Counted from the stretch's first letter, positions 49,522 to 60,834 are shown. The stretch is 64,000 nucleotides of DNA from Rhizoctonia solani (GCF_016906535.1 NC_057372.1:3081501-3145500); one strand, 5' to 3'. Notes: generated by a model from the letters alone, not told the origin. Numbers and translations: made by a program.

Positions 49522-49547
49522 ACGCGCGCATGTTACTTTGCGCGCGT
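49522..49547. repeat. Perfect 9-bp GC hairpin, loop 8
   Basis: ACGCGCGCA, loop TGTTACTT, TGCGCGCGT. The same two 9-mers, in the opposite order and 45 bases apart, lie upstream of the P450 at 28202. Confidence 0.6.
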
Positions 49548-49728
49548 GTCGAACGCAAATTATGATTTTTAATCAAGATTCTCTAGTTTAATTTGTACTT
49601 TTGTTAGTATCATCTCTAAGAGAGGATTGTATTTGACCTAGTACGGCGCACATCTATAGCATTGTTTTATTAATGCCTATCACGTCATGTTTTCTTTTAT
49701 TTCCTTGTTCCTGCTCTGCTGATAGTGA

Positions 49729-49736
49729 TATAAATA
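49729..49736 (+). promoter_or_regulatory. TATA box of reductase 2
   Basis: TATAAATA, 70-77 bases before the ATG at 49806. Confidence 0.5.
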
Positions 49737-49805
49737 CAGCTCGAGTGATGCAACACCAAATCACAACTCACATTTGCGTCTTCATCAGCATATACACATT
49801 CCAGA

Positions 49806-51372
49806 ATGCCTTGCCTTACGACTCCAGCAAAAGTGCTTATCACAGGTACGCATGTTTCGACATCCATCTCCACGGGCTGTCAAAGTTAAGTCGGACAACT
49901 AGGGGTGAACGGTTACCTTGCAGCACATGTCGCCAAAGACTTGCTCGAACGCGGTAACATTAGTGAGCGGGCTCGTTAAAAAAAGTGTTCTGGCTGCATG
50001 TCTGATACGGCCTCAGTCGTCGGGACCGTCAGATCTTCGGCCAAGGGGGACGAGATGGCCAAGCGCCTCCATACATACGGAAGCAGGTTCAGCTATGTCG
50101 TGATCCAGGATATGGCTCAAGTAACTATTTTAACTTGGTTAAGCACACAGATTCTGGGGATTCTAACAAGAAGTAAATAGCCAGGGGCCTTTGACGAAGT
50201 CCTACGTACTGGAGATTTTGATGGTGTTGCGCATATAGCAGTCCACGTTTCTTGGGATTCTACGCCATTCACTGGTGCATCTGGTAGCCCTTTTTTGTTT
50301 TCATATACTTGAGCGCTGTTGCTAAGTCTTATCCAGGTTCACCCGATATTTCGACTGAAGGAACTTTAAATATTCTGAGAGGAATCCAGGCCCATGGGTT
50401 AAGTCATTCATAAGCGCAATTTAGTTACTTTGTGACTGATGGAGCATAATGACCCAGACCTGGGGTAAAACGAGTGGTATTGACATCCACCAGTTTAGCC
50501 GCAGTGCCATCCCAGCCTGGTTCGAAAGATAGCGAAGTATGATCTCTCCCCGCACCCATTTCTTTGCCAGCTAGTTGACCCCAAACCTCTTGCCAATAGG
50601 TTCGCTGGGACGACGATGCCGTGCGCATAGCTCAAGAGAAAGGTTCCGAGGCATCCATCATGGAGCGTTATAAAGCCATGAAAGTCTGGTCCGAAAAAGC
50701 GGCTTGGAAATTCGTTGAGGATAACAAAAGCAAGATCAACTTTGATTTAGTAACCATCCTGCCGGGCTTAGTGAGTAATTTTGGTTAGAATAATGATAAG
50801 ATTGCTGAAGCGAGATCCCTAGATTACCGGAGTAAGTAATCAGGAGTATTCCGAAACATATTCAATCACTTATGATGCTCAAGACGCCGGTCAATGATAG
50901 TACACCCCTCGAACAACTATCGTCATCCAACCATCTTTTTGAGCAATTACGATCGCCGCCCGCGGACGAGAAGCTCGGAGATGCTGCACAGATTGTAATT
51001 CATGCAAAGGATGCAGCGGCAATTCATTCCGAAGCATTCTTTCATGAAGAAGCTGCAGGTCGTAGGGTGCTGGCTATCACGTCTCAGCCAAGCTGGCAAG
51101 ATATATGTAAGTGATACCATGCCGGCGAAAATAACTATGGAATGAACTGACAGGTCACCCGCATAGATAATGCTCTCAACGAGGAGCCTGCTTTCCCTGG
51201 GTTCCCTAAAGGAAGGCCGGGAGTAGGAGAGCGACATGACACTGGATCAGAGGAGTGGAATCTAGCTTTCACTATGGCCCTATTGGGAAGAGAAGCAATC
51301 GGTGCAAAAGAGACGATCAGGGAGATCGCAGCTTATTTCCACAAAGCAGGCTGGAGGTTTACCAAGGAGTAG
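49806..51372 (+). CDS. Gre2-like NAD(P)-dependent reductase, tandem copy 2
   Basis: Paralog of the preceding gene. MPCLTTPAKVLIT joins to GVNGYLAAHVAKDLLERG (the last Gly of TGxxGxxG is Ala, as in Gre2 proteins). Then VVGTVRSSAKGDEMAKRL, FDGVAHIAVHV, VKRVVLTSTSLAAVP, ERYKAMKVWSEKAAWKF (Y-x-x-x-K) and INFDLVTILPGL. A 9-base exon ATTACCGGA at 50823-50831 matches that of copy 1. After it no AG acceptor is visible where one is needed before MLKTPVND, so this junction may be broken or spliced differently. Then VIHAKDAAAIHSEAFFHEEA and the end GWRFTKE. TATA at 49729. Confidence 0.75.
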
Positions 51373-51890
51373 TCCCTACAATGTAGACTTGGGACCCAAG
51401 AATATTTGATAGTCTGGAGAATAGAAGTGTATGCGGTATATTATATGCGAGAACATCAGTGCGAGAAAGCTCAAATGATGACTGGTACATGTGCATCAAA
51501 GAAAACACTTCTCTTGGCTTGATATAGCTCTCCTTATCTCTTCCATACAAATTTTTAGATTGCCTTGGTTAGGTCTTATGCTTGTGTTTCGCCCTGAAAT
51601 TTAAAGGGCCAAAGAGTCACCAGTAAACTTGATTGATTGATTGAAGCTCCTTGGGGTGTACCAAGGCAATGTTCAGTAAAACATACTTGGCAATTTGTTT
51701 TCTGGAAATATGTAGAGTATTGAAGATTCTCCAAAAGTCACAAGGTTGAATTTCTCAACCAGAATGCAGAAAACGTAGAAACGCCATACTGCGCTCCCAA
51801 GCGTTCCTGAGCTTTCAGCGAAATGTGTCACGTGGCCAACCTGTAAAATTATATTGCCAATTCAACGATCATCTCTTGTCTACTGCCGCA
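51373..51890. other. Promoter gap before the Acl4-like gene
   Basis: CACGTG at 51829-51834, about 57 bases before the ATG; no TATA seen. Confidence 0.4.
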
Positions 51891-53230
51891 ATGGGTCGCA
51901 CTCGAACTAAAAAGACTAAGCAGGTCAAGTCAAACCCAAGTTCTGTACCGGGTTCCTCTGCAACTGAGCCAAGCATCGAATCTCTATTCGAGAAAGCTCA
52001 AGAATTGTTGATTCAATGCAACTATGACCTTGCGCACCGATTTGTACAACGAATACTCGAGCGAGATCCAACCAATATCGAGGCGAGAGAGATGAGTGCG
52101 GTAGTGGATCTAGAAAGGGGAGAAATCGAGAGTGCGAGACAGGTATGTATGGATTTTGCTTATCGCCCATGCTTAGTTTCTATATGCAAGTTCAAGAGCA
52201 TGATCCGACGTTTAGACTAACGTGCCTTAGGATAGATATTCCTAACTCTTGTTCCTCCATCTTCAACTGCTCCTAGTCCCCCTCCACACTCTGCATACCT
52301 TTACCTCGCACAACTGAGCGACGGTCCCCACGAAGCGCTGAGTCACTACAAAGCCGCTGTCGATCTGATCGTGAGCCGGGTGAATTCGGGAAGTGACCTG
52401 AACGAAGAGGAAAAGGGCGAATTAAAAAAGACAGCGGCAAAAGCTCTAGTTGCGATGATTGAAATTTGGATGTCAGATTTATGGTGAGTACCTTTATTAT
52501 ACAAAATAATTTGGCAGGTGGGGTTAAAATTGCTCTAGTATGGAACCCGAGGCCGAGTCGCAGTGCGATTCTCTCATTGCTCTAGCCCGCTCGACAGATT
52601 CTGGTAATGCCGACGTACTCCAAGCTGAAGCATCCATACGTCTATCACAGTCTCGACCGGAAGACGCTCGACAAAGTGTATCAGCTGCTTGGGCGACATG
52701 GCGAGATCTCCCACCTGGAGATCCGCGGATACCCGAGGGAGAAACCCGACTTCAACTCGCGAAACTTATGCTTGAGCTCGGATTGAATGGGGATGCATTG
52801 GAGATTATTGCGGGTGTGGTTGCAGAGGACGATCAAGATGTAGAAGCATGGTACCTTGAAGGGTGGTGCTTATGGGGTATGGCTGAGCGTGTCAAGGCCG
52901 GAGAGAAATTGGAAGGGGAGACCGGTGAAAAGGGGAAGGAGAAGCAGGAGGCCTCGGATGATGAATTGAACTGGGAGGAACTCGCAAGGGATGCACGAGA
53001 TTGCCTCGAGACTTGTAAAATGGTGAGTACACTTGGATTCGATTCTTGCTTTGCTCACGCCTGTGTAGTTGCATGTTGGACAACAACACGCCGATAAGCC
53101 TATGCTGGATCATGTAAATGAATTGCTCGCCAAACTGGATGAGCTCGGAATCAAACCCTCGTCCGAGCATGGTGAAGAAAACGACGACGAAGGATGGGTG
53201 GACGAAGACGACGACGTTGAAATGTCCTAG
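51891..53230 (+). CDS. Acl4-like TPR chaperone of ribosomal protein L4, frame break
   Basis: Would hold newly made Rpl4 and carry it into the nucleus. First ATG 51891 (MGRTRTKKTKQVKSN). Exons 51891-52142, 52236-52484, 52539-53022 and 53069-53230. TPR-like helices: SLFEKAQELLIQCNYDLAHR, RFVQRILERDPTNIEAREMS, AYLYLAQLSDGPHEALSHY and LQLAKLMLELGLNGDALEII, then DVEAWYLEGWCLWGM. Diagnostic segment MIEIWMSDLCMEPEAESQC. An acidic tail (EENDDEGWVDEDDDVEMS) is usual for the family. In exon 2 the frame breaks within two A runs (52424-52443): upstream ELKKTAAK and downstream ALVAMIEIW are one base apart. In a gene expected to matter for growth this points to a consensus error. Confidence 0.75.
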
Positions 53231-53297
53231 ACAGAGTTGTACATGTTATGAAACTATCTCACACCGATCACTGTAATAAATTAAAATGGGATTTTCT

Positions 53298-54087
53298 CTA
53301 GCTTTTATGCGGTTCCACCGAAACCTCCGCGCTCAGTCGCGATATTTCCGAAAATGCGGTCATGAGCTTGTCTAGATCAACGTCCAGGCTTTCCGCTCGC
53401 GTTTTCATCTATAAATCACAAGTGAATACGAGTACAAAACGCGAAGATGTCATGACTTACTGCATGTATCGTGTCGCTAGCTGCGATCAATTCGTGATGA
53501 TGGTTATAAACGAGTGATTGTCGTTCTCCATCGAGTTGTTTAATTTCTGTTACAATCTCAATAGCAAATAAGGATCACACATCGTGATCACTCGCCTTGA
53601 ACTAATTCATTTTCCTTCTTCAGTAGTTCAGGTAACGTGGCGGTAGTTATAAGATGTTCGTAGTACGCCTTTGCATCAAAATTCGGCGAATCTGGGCCAA
53701 CTAAATAGAGATACAATTTATACGATATACAAACCCACCAAGATCCATAGGATCTTTCGACCGTAAACTGCCAGTAGCAGCAGCAACGCCCAACCCATAA
53801 TGTTTCCTCAACAAATCTCTCGCTCGTCCTCGTCCACTACGTGACACTCCGGGTGAAACAGGAGGCGTCTCTCCAGGCGGGAGCGGCGACAACGGGGACA
53901 TGAGATCTGAAGTCGTCAAATATTGTGCATGTTGAGGGCTTGGGGAGAGTGGTGTCGATGTATCGGCTGTAAGTGGGGGTGTCGCGCCCAGTTTGGAGGG
54001 AGGTCTGGCTGTGTTTGGGGTCGAAGGGATGGGAGACCGGATGCTGGGCGTGGAAGGCGGAGTGCTGAGTGGCGTTAGTGATGACAT
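53298..54087 (-). CDS. VPS51: Vps51-like GARP/EARP subunit
   Basis: Tethering subunit for endosome-to-Golgi vesicles. The 54087 start opens a Ser/Thr/Pro-rich tail (MSSLTPLSTPPSTPSIRSP), then the conserved RKHYGLGVAAATGS, KDPMDL, SPNFDAKAYYEHLI and TATLPELLKKENELVQEIKQ. Then LDGERQSLVYNHHHELIAAS and DTIHAMKTRAESLDVDLDKL. Ends VSVEPHKS at 53298. This is the whole Vps51/Vps67 region and little more, about 220 residues, comparable to yeast Vps51. One intron uses a GC donor (53594-53595). Tail-to-tail with the Acl4-like gene, only about 70 bases apart. Confidence 0.88.
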
Positions 54088-54297
54088 TTAGGAAATGAAA
54101 ACTAGCTTAATGTGGTGGTCGCGAGAAGCAACTTGCCAAAGAGCAATGATGACATAATCACATGCAAGCGACAAGTTCAACAACACAATCCAAGAAAATG
54201 CAAGCGCAAGAGAGAATAGCAAGTATAAATGACACAACTATGAGAGCGTAAGTACATGGCGTTTTCTATGAGCTCGTACCGGACGAAACAGTGGACG

Positions 54298-55016
54298 TCA
54301 GTCAGTATCCCCCGCCTCCTCCCCGTGTTCTTCTTCTCTCAAGGGCGGTGCAGAACCGTCTTCGCCTGTTTTGGGCGTTATCGGCGTTCCAGTCTCGCTA
54401 TTGCCCATGTTTGGCCCACCGGAAGTCAAGTCCATGCCGTCCGGACCTTCTCCAGTCGGTGAACCAGAGTCATTCGCAGCGGCAAGAGGAGTAGGATCAA
54501 AGTACAGGCTAGAGTCCTTATCTACGAGGTATCTATAGCAAAAAACAAGCAAACAGAAAACATTCAGTTAATGAGGCAGATAATAAGTCACAACATGCTC
54601 ACTGTTGCAATCCAACATCCCACTGTGGTCCTCGCGAAGCCCTTGCAGAGATCAGGAGGCTATTCCATTCGGAAGCTTGAACCTACGTTGCCAAGTACCA
54701 GGTTAGTTCCGAGTCTTAAAACTGCATACCACTCTTACGGCTGCCTTGCTTCGAGCCGATTGACTGGATCCGCCATGGTCATTCGCAAATTGCTTTCCTT
54801 CGGATTCGGCCAGTTGTTTGATTTCGGTCACCAAGTCTCCAGATATCAAGGCGCTTGCATGTCGAGGACTGTAACTACTACAGGTGTGGTCGGCTCGCCG
54901 CGGGCCATGTTTGGGAATGTGGACGTGGGTGTCACAGACCTCAAGTCACGTGATACATCAGAGAGTCTAGAATCCTGATCTACTAGCACATACAATTGAA
55001 GCCTGGTTCTTGGCAT
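54298..55016 (-). CDS. Unrecognised conserved-looking small protein
   Basis: Start at 55016 (MPRTRLQ); a donor within codon 8 (TT|GTATGT) and an acceptor TTACAG give MPRTRLQFPRHASALISGDL. Continues VTEIKQLAESEGKQFANDHG, SQSARSKAAVRVQASEWNSL, LISARASRGPQWDVGLQQYL and VDKDSSLYFDPTPLAAANDS, with a Gly/Pro/acidic tail ending EEAGDTD. Four exons, in phase. The N-terminal half looks structured and helical, the tail disordered. I do not recognise the family. A CACGTG lies in intron 1 (54947-54952). Confidence 0.6.
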
Positions 55017-55290
55017 GGATGCGAGCGCCTGGGACGTAATAGCTAGTCGGTTCGGGGTGATATTAGGGTGTTCTCCCGTTTCGAGTACCACTTCGGTGCA
55101 AGTTCTCCCTGTCCTTCGATTGATCGGAGGCTACCACTCGGTCCCCCCAACTGAAACATGCCGAAATACGGTGGCAACTGTTTACCTCAGCGTGCGCGGA
55201 TAAAAACGCATCGGCCGTACTATTTTACGTAGTCTCGGTTTCCGTTTTTCTTCAACCACAAATCGACAGCTGTCCGTCCTTGTGATCGTG

Positions 55291-57278
55291 ATGCAGCAAT
55301 CTGAGATTCTTCTGGTCGGTCTCGGCGCGACTTTTGGAGTTGCCCTGGGTTTGCAGTTTTGGCTACAACGAAACAAGTCGGCACCTCCACTCCCTATAAG
55401 CCCAAAGTCCCATCCATTCATCGGAAACTTGCTATCGATGCCTCAAGGCAATGAACATATTGGTTTCATGGAGTTGGGAAAACAACTGAATGGTATGTAA
55501 AATGATAGGCACGCTTGCATGTGACTCTATAGAGTTATTTTCAGCCAATATGTTCTCTCTCGAAGTCCTCGGAACGGTTATAGTTGTATTGAACTCGTAC
55601 GAAGACGCGATTAATCTGTTTGAAAAACGAGGCGGGATATACTCCGACCGAGCCGTTCCTCCAATGATCTCCGAGCCGTCGTTGTATGTCGGTATTTTGT
55701 ACTTCGAGACAATATTTGACATTTGTACTGCAGATTCTACTGGCCCGAATTTATTGGAGCCTTGGGATACAATGAGCGCTGGCAGAAGAATCGTCGGCTT
55801 ATACATCCTTGGCTGCACAAAAAAGCGGCCGAGACATTTCACGATTCACAGCAAGAACAAGCTAGACTGCTACTCCAGCGGTTATTAGTGCACAATGGCA
55901 ACGTTGACTCGGAATGGCTATACGGAGAATTTTTCTTGTAAGTCCTACGCCTTTTTTTGTTGTGTTATACATGGGCATGACTTTTTGTTTCATTCAAGGA
56001 CTCTTGCCGGCACTTTGATGCGTTCTATTTACGGATACAAGCTCGAGAACATGCAAGATCCATTCGTTATCGAAGCCCAGAAGGCTGTTGACCGCATCTC
56101 CCAAGCGGCTATGCCCACAAGTAGGTCATAAATGTTTAAACCTGACTCGCAAGTCAATCTCATAGCTTTATCCACAGACTTTCTCGTCAATCTCTTTCCG
56201 AGCCTCGTATACGTCCCAGAATGGTTCCCCGGGGCGGGCTGGAAACGTACCGCGCGCGAATGGAGAGAACAGCATCGAAAGGTCGTGCGGGAAGCATTCG
56301 AGTGGACGAAAAAACGAATTGTCTGTGCCTTTTTACAGCCTAAAACTCTTTTACTGACGCGCTTACAGGCTGCAGGAAACCATGATCCTTGTCTTATCGC
56401 GTCTCTTCTACCGCACGCCGAGCAGCTCGGGCTTAAACCTGAAGAAGCTGATGACTATGTCAGTCATATTGCTATGACACTGTTTGGAGGTGGGTCTAAA
56501 CGCGGACTTGCAAGTTGGATTCTTGCTAATGATACATCGATTCAAGGTGGTACTGAAACGGTATTTCTCACGACCTGGCGATATTGAACGTTGATTTACA
56601 TCCAGATAGACTGCAAACGTCTTCATTGTCTTTGTGCTCGCCATGATCTTTCATCCAGAGGCGCAGGAGCGAGCTCAAAAGGAGATAGATAATTTGACTT
56701 CAGGAGATCGACTTCCAACCATGGAGGACAGAGATCAATTACCCTATACTAACCGTCTTATTAGGGAAGTACTAAGGTGGCGCCCGGTCGTACCAACCGG
56801 TACGAATGTATTGCCAAAATTTATGTCGAGGGTTTACTGATTTTCGAACCTAGGTATACCTCATGCTTGCTTTCAGGACGATGTTTATCAAGGGTATACT
56901 ATTCCCAAGGGCACGATGGTGTGAGTTAACATCCGTTGAAGGACCTTGTTGGTATTAAAATATAATTTCTCATAGTATTGGGAACATATGGTACATGACC
57001 CGGCAAACATATGATTATTGCAACTCACTAATTTATGCAGGGCCATCAGCCGAGAAGAAAAAATATATCCGGATCCGGAGAGCTTTAGCCCAGACAGATT
57101 CCTGGATACCTCGGTTCCTGATTGCCCAGTTTTCGGTTTTGGACGTCGGCAAGTTTTCCACTATATCGTTCGATCGTTTTTACTCTTCGCATTTCAGGCA
57201 TGCCCAGGAATCCACTTCGCCGAAGCCTCCGTGTTTATCATCATCGCTTCTCTTTTGGCCACTTTTGAATTTAGCTAG
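55291..57278 (+). CDS. Cytochrome P450 (third), OrdA-like, short C-terminus
   Basis: Starts MQQSEILLVGLGATFGVALG (membrane anchor), then PPLPISPKSHPFIGNLLSMP, EDAINLFEKRGGIYSDR, LGYNERWQKNRRLIHPWLHK, GTLMRSIYGYKLE and LVNLFPSLVYVPEWFPG. I-helix: spliced MTLFGGGTETTANVFIVF. Then MIFHPEAQERAQKEID, LPYTNRLIREVLRWRPVVPT (E-x-x-R), DDVYQGYTIPKGTMV, DPESFSPDRFLD and heme loop VFGFGRRQ-ACPGIHFAEA. The junction gives one residue more between Arg and Cys than usual. After FIIIASLLATFEFS it stops at 57276-57278, roughly 50-60 residues short of the family. May be truncated or have an unseen last exon. Substrate unknown. Confidence 0.78.
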
Positions 57279-58121
57279 GCGTAGGTGATGATGGTCAGGC
57301 ATGCATACCAGACCTAGGATCTCAGAATTCAATGTTGTAGTAAGTGATGTTGGTCGGATATTGGTCCATGAAATTGACGGAACGCATAAATTAGTCATCC
57401 CAAACCATTCAAAGTGAAAATTGAACCCCGTTCAGAACGTCATGCAGGTCTGGTAGAGAGGGTTTCCTAATGAGTGCTTCGATTTCTCTGCAGCATGGAC
57501 TATTGTAGCTTATGCATTCTGATCGCAGGATAATAGCCATTATTCAGGGTTTATTGATAGTTTTTATTTGGAGCGGACTCGCTCATAAACGTGAGGAGCA
57601 CATCCGCATCTTTATGCTCTGTTGAAGCTTCATGTATTCGGTCCTTATCCGACATGTACTGTATAAGACCAAAGGGTGACTGCGAAGGATTCCCTTCTCA
57701 ATCATTTGTCAATTTTTCTTGACTCTGAATCTGTGCTCTTTGAGACAATTATCTTTCTTGTTCCAGCGCTCTCGATGTATTGGTTTTTCAGGAGAATTTC
57801 TGTGAGACCAGGTAATGGACTTGGCTACGTTTCAGAGGGAACGGGCGTAATAGTGTCGGAACCCACGGAATCGGACCGTTGTGATAAACCTATCAATGGG
57901 CGCTTATCTCAGTTCGGGCTACAAGTATCGAGGCAATGTGTCGCTTCACCCCTTCTGACCCTCTGAGTATAAATTCCCGAAGAATCAAAGGCCTTAGCTC
58001 TTTATGTTCGATAAATCTCTGTAACTTTATCCTTTCCCCGACATACAGATTTTTCAAGGTCCGCCGGTGAGATTTACTTTTACAGGTATTAAATAGGAGT
58101 CTTATCATCACTTGATTGTCA
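57279..58121. other. Intergenic 0.8 kb
   Basis: An open frame near 57676-57966 lacks an ATG. No gene called. Confidence 0.4.
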
Positions 58122-60834
58122 ATGGTGAAAGGAAGAAAGTCTCTTAACAAGATGGAAGATAGTTTAAAGGAAATTGAAGAAGATATTCAATACCTCCTTC
58201 ACGCGCTCACATCGATCGAGGATGACGATTCTGATTCCAGCTTGTCCTTACTTGCGGCTCTAGGAAGTTCCCACGAGCTGCGATTTGATCTTCTTGGCAC
58301 ACTGGAAGATCTCCAGGAAGCAATTGAATTTCGATCCAAGGCACTCGCTCTCACTCCGGAGGATGATCCAGAATTATCATATCTATTAGCTGCTCAAGGT
58401 GTTTCTCTTACTAAAAGGTTCGAATCTCAGGAAACCAAAGAGTCTGAACATTTCGATCATGCAATAAAATATGGCTGTATTTCAATCCTGCTAATTCCGA
58501 ATAGTCATTCCAAAAATCTGCTCGATATCGTAAATTCAGGAAGCAAATACAGGTATATGTTACGAGATCATGGAGAACCCGAGGACCTGAAGGTGGCGAT
58601 CGAATACCAACGCCATGCACTCAATTTGGCTCCTGATGATCATGAAATAGAGGCAAAATGGCTTTCTAATATAGGAATAACCTACAAGGACCTTTATAGG
58701 CGTCTAGGTGGAATAGAGGATCTCGAGAAGTCCATCGAATGCGAGACTCGTGCTCTAGCCTTAACTCCTGATATCGACCTGAACCTGTTCTTGAGATTGG
58801 CCAATGTAGGAATATCTCATAGCTGCCGGTATGTACGGCTTGGTAATCTGGCGGACTTAGAAAACGCGAAGGAATATTATTCCAAAGCATTGACCTTGGC
58901 TCGCGATGATCATCCGCACTATCCCATAACGCTTGCAAATCTAGGGCTAGTACACAAGAGCCTATTTGAGTGTCAAGGACGGTTGGAAAATCTAGATGAA
59001 GCCATCAAACTCCAGACTCAGGCACTCGGTATAATCCCTGACGGACATCCGAATATACCTTTGCAGCATTACGCCTTGTTAAACACTTTCCTACTTCGAA
59101 ATCCAGGTCCATTCAACTACTCAGATTATCGGCTAGCTGCCCAGGCGTTGGCGCAGGCGCCTCGTGCTAGGTTTCGGCATACTTTGCGGCTGGTGCGCAT
59201 GGTACCTGATGATAACGCCGAAGATCGGCTCGAAGCATATCAAGCTATAGTTGAACTTCTACCTCAATTTGCGGGGTTCGGCCTCACTACTTATCGGCGC
59301 CACGATGACTTGGCACATTGGGTGCTTTAGCACCAGAAGCAGCCTCGGTTGCCATTGGATATTCAAAATACGCACTGGCATTGGAATGGTTGGAGCAAGC
59401 GCGATGTGTAGTATGGAACCAGAACTTCGCGCTTCGTGCGCCTATTGATGAACTGAAATCTACATACCCGGATGTAGCTTCAAAACTTCAAGACATTTCC
59501 TCACGGCTACATGCAGCCAATTTCCAAGAATCCGAGTCCCAAACTGGGGCTTCTGTACTGGATATGCCTCATGATCAGATTTCCCAGGAGCACCGCCGCC
59601 TAGGTATAGAGTATAACAAGCTAGTTACACAAATACGTATGCTTCCGGGATTCTCCGACTTTCTCCGACCAACCAAGGTGCAGGAGCTTGTTCGTGCTGC
59701 TCGGCACGGGCCAATTGTTGTCCTTAACTGCCACAATGATCAGAGCGACGCACTGTTAGTATTACCTGGAGAATCCACCATTAAGCACGTCCCCTTACCT
59801 GGTTCACTGAAGACAAAGCTCGAAAAACCCGCTGCGAAATGGAAAAGTCACTCCGGAGCAAAGAGAGAGGACGCCAACCAATAAAACGACGGCCAATTGT
59901 GCCAGAAGGGGAAGAAGACTTCGAATGGGTATTGACCACTCTTGGTATGATATTGTCAGGCCAATACTTCAATTCCTAGGATATATGGTATGCGAATCTT
60001 ATTTGTATGGATTCGGATATGGCTAATATAATAATACATAAGCAATCCGACTTATCACAGGGAAATATTCCACATATAACCTGGTGCCCTACCGGAATAT
60101 TGTCATCTCTACCTTTTCACGCAGCAGGAGACTATAATCGGAATCGAGAGAAAGTTTTCGATTACGTTGTATCCTCCTATACGCCCACGGTCACTTCGCT
60201 TCTTGCCTATAATCCAAAATCTTTGGGCAGTGATAGTGGTGTGCTTGCTATTGGACAGGGTGATACACCAGGTCATAGCCCTTTGCCTGGAACTATTGAA
60301 GAACTTGCTTCAATCAAAGCTCACACCCAAGGCAAAGTCAAGTACTCTCAATTTGTGGGCGACCAAGCTACAATAGGGGCAGTTCTTGATGCAATGGAAC
60401 AGCACGACTGGGTCCACTTGGCCTGTCATGCTCACCAAAACATCCGAGACCCCCTTTGGAGTGGATTTTTTTTGCACGATGGCACATTAGACTTATCGTC
60501 GATCAACAAAAGATTGTTCAAAAATAAAGGACTTGCATTCCTCTCAGCTTGCCAGACAGCAACGGGAGATGAGGAAGTCCCAGATGAAGCGGTACATCTT
60601 GCATCGGGCTTATTAATGGCCGGATATTCCAGTGTAATTGCAACACTGTGGTCCATTGTTGATGATGATGCGCCGTTTGTAGCTGACAGGGTGTATAATG
60701 AACTAATGGAAGGCGGGACGCTCGGAAATGGAAAAGCAGGAAAAGCGTTACATAGCGCAGTTGCGGCCCTACGCACGGAGGTAGGAGAGAGGGAATTTGG
60801 ACGATGGGTGCCTTACATCCATCTAGGATTATGA
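58122..60834 (+). CDS. TPR-CHAT protein, with apparent one-base frame breaks
   Basis: ATG at 58122. About six TPR-like units of roughly 40 residues, each of the form DL-x-x-A-I-x-x...A-L-x-L-x-P-D-D (for example EDLQEAIEFRSKALALTPED and EDLKVAIEYQRHALNLAPDD). Then RHDDLAHW, ALEWLEQARCVVWNQ, VVLNCHNDQSDALLVLPG, HITWCPTGILSSLPFHAAG and the CHAT domain with WVHLACHAHQN (catalytic His) and LAFLSACQTATGDEEVPDEA (catalytic Cys), ending YIHLGL. The frame jumps at about 59320 (TTGGG), 59835 (GCTGCGAAATGG) and 59940 (CTTGGTATG); adding one base at each restores family sequence. Only the intron near 60000 is convincing. Either pseudogene or sequence error. Caspase-fold fusion proteins like this are inferred to act in death or defence signalling. 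Confidence 0.8.

Larger units (their letters stand above)
49062..49805. other. Spacer between tandem reductases
   Basis: Contains a GC hairpin at 49522-49547 and a TATA box at 49729. No gene. Confidence 0.45.

Noticed and set aside
52892..53170. Proline-rich minus-strand frame
   Set aside because: Antisense of the Acl4-like acidic exon.
57676..57966. Short frame with a hydrophobic stretch before TPR-CHAT
   Set aside because: No ATG start and no continuation by splicing; looked briefly like a P450 anchor.
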